A stretch of DNA of 6,427 bases from Candidatus Acidiferrales bacterium (GTDB lineage: Bacteria; Acidobacteriota; Terriglobia; Acidiferrales; UBA7541). A model generated the notes under the pieces. That model saw only the letters and a program-made list of their open reading frames with translations. It did no database searches and was not told the DNA's origin. A program made the translations under genes and the position numbers. Positions within the stretch are counted from its first letter, which is position 1; every line of letters starts with the position of its first letter. Below, piece after piece: positions 5,773 to 6,427 of the stretch. The stretch is from assembly GCA_030044295.1 (NCBI GenBank), contig JASHWB010000280.1:1-6427 (forward strand). The letters are read 5' to 3'.

Positions 5773-6427
5773 ATGCGAATCGCCGTTCTAGGTGGGGATG
5801 GTTACTGCGGTTGGGCGACGGCCTTGTACCTCTCGAAGCAGGGTCACTCGGTCGCAATCGTCGATAATTTCATCCGCCGCCAGTGGGATTTCGAACTCGG
5901 TGCGCAGACCCTCACTCCGATTCGCCCGCTTCCCGAGCGCCTCGACGCATGGCTCAAACGCACTGGGAGGACCATCCAATCCTTCGTCGGCGATGTAACT
6001 GACTACGAATTTCTTGGCGCGTTTGTTCGCGATTTTGAGCCCGACGCCGTCATTCACTTCGCCGAGCAGCGTTCCGCTCCATACTCGATGATCGACCGCA
6101 AGCACGCCGTCGGCACGCAGGTTAACAATGTCGTCGGAACGCTGAATCTCCTCTTCGCGCTGCGCGAATACCGTCCCGATTGCCACCTCATCAAGCTCGG
6201 CACCATGGGCGAATACGGGACGCCGAACATCGACATCGAAGAGGGCTACATCGAAATTGAGCACAACGGCCGCAAGGACGTTCTTCCGTATCCCAAGCAG
6301 CCCGGCTCGTTCTATCACCTCTCGAAGGTCCACGACAGCCACAACATCCTGTTCGCCTGCCGCATCTGGAAATTGCGCGCCACCGATCTCAACCAGGGCG
6401 TCGTGTACGGCACCGTAACAGACGAGA
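5773..6427 (+). CDS. sqdB: UDP-sulfoquinovose synthase (3' partial)
   Basis: SqdB/SQD1 (EC 3.13.1.1) converts UDP-glucose and sulfite into UDP-sulfoquinovose, the sulfonated head-group donor for the lipid SQDG. It is an extended short-chain dehydrogenase with bound NAD. The first 218 residues are present. The NAD-binding loop GGDGYCGW (7-14) has the form special to this family rather than the generic GxxGxxG. Then come VDNFIRRQWD (30-39), HFAEQRSAPYSMID (95-108), the LGTMGEYGTPNIDIEEGYI block (142-160) and SFYHLSKVHDSHN (179-191), followed by TDLNQGVVYG (204-213). Catalytic residues by comparison with plant SQD1 are T144, Y181 and K185, all present. The start is fixed by AAGGAG and the N-terminal MRIAVLGGDG strand. 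The gene runs out of the window; full-length relatives are about 390-400 residues. The partner sulfoquinovosyl transferase, if there is one, would lie beyond the edge. The identity is very secure from near-complete motif conservation. Confidence 0.96.
   Translation, partial: MRIAVLGGDGYCGWATALYLSKQGHSVAIVDNFIRRQWDFELGAQTLTPIRPLPERLDAWLKRTGRTIQSFVGDVTDYEFLGAFVRDFEPDAVIHFAEQRSAPYSMIDRKHAVGTQVNNVVGTLNLLFALREYRPDCHLIKLGTMGEYGTPNIDIEEGYIEIEHNGRKDVLPYPKQPGSFYHLSKVHDSHNILFACRIWKLRATDLNQGVVYGTVTDE

Noticed and set aside
5658..5867. Small + strand open frame spanning the sqdB start
   Set aside because: It runs out of frame into sqdB, has no good ribosome site, and its protein is low-complexity.
5788..6342. 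Long open frame on the - strand opposite sqdB (184 codons)
   Set aside because: It lies wholly antisense to a highly conserved sqdB, its protein resembles no family I know, and long antisense frames are common in GC-biased coding DNA.
1..6427. Mobile element, phage, toxin-antitoxin, CRISPR or defence system
   Set aside because: No transposase, integrase, terminal repeats, repeat-spacer array or defence-type gene was seen on either strand; gene content is coherent envelope metabolism.

Overview
The window reads as one strand of a bacterial cell-envelope glycan locus. All five protein genes are on the + strand and tightly packed, with G+C somewhat above 50% by eye. The first and last genes run off the window. 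Protein style suggests an Acidobacteriota-like soil bacterium: a GT39 enzyme with an N-terminal 'LMDDVDAVQAQIARNML' stretch, and a zinc-ribbon/methyltransferase fusion with a hydrophobic C-terminal stretch. This assignment is from memory of protein style and was not tested by search.

Layout. (1) 1-1584: an asparagine-synthase-type glutamine amidotransferase, missing roughly its first 100 residues. (2) 1512-3521: a GT39/ArnT-like membrane glycosyltransferase, overlapping gene 1 by 73 bp. (3) 3518-4537: a GT2 polyprenyl-phosphate glycosyltransferase of the DPM1/GtrB/ArnC type, joined to gene 2 by an ATGA stop/start overlap. (4) 4550-5536: a Trm112-like zinc ribbon fused to a class I SAM methyltransferase, 12 bp after gene 3. 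(5) 5537-5772: a 236-bp gap with a weak promoter candidate and a small hairpin. (6) 5773-6427: the first 218 codons of UDP-sulfoquinovose synthase (sqdB), with a good ribosome binding site. No RNA gene, mobile element, CRISPR array or convincing intrinsic terminator was seen.

How the genes may work together. The GT2 enzyme would load a sugar onto a polyprenyl phosphate at the inner face of the membrane. The GT39 enzyme would transfer that sugar to an acceptor on the outer face, the same logic as ArnC/ArnT. The amidotransferase and methyltransferase could trim or decorate the glycan or its precursors. SqdB makes the sulfonated sugar donor UDP-sulfoquinovose, normally used for the lipid SQDG but also usable in glycans. 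Whether sqdB belongs functionally to the upstream cluster is not decided by this window.

The least ordinary parts are the gene junctions. The GT39 reading frame runs about 65 residues past its apparent domain end, through an extended -10 promoter and two hairpins placed just ahead of the GT2 start. The asnB/GT39 overlap also contains a strong GC-rich hairpin.
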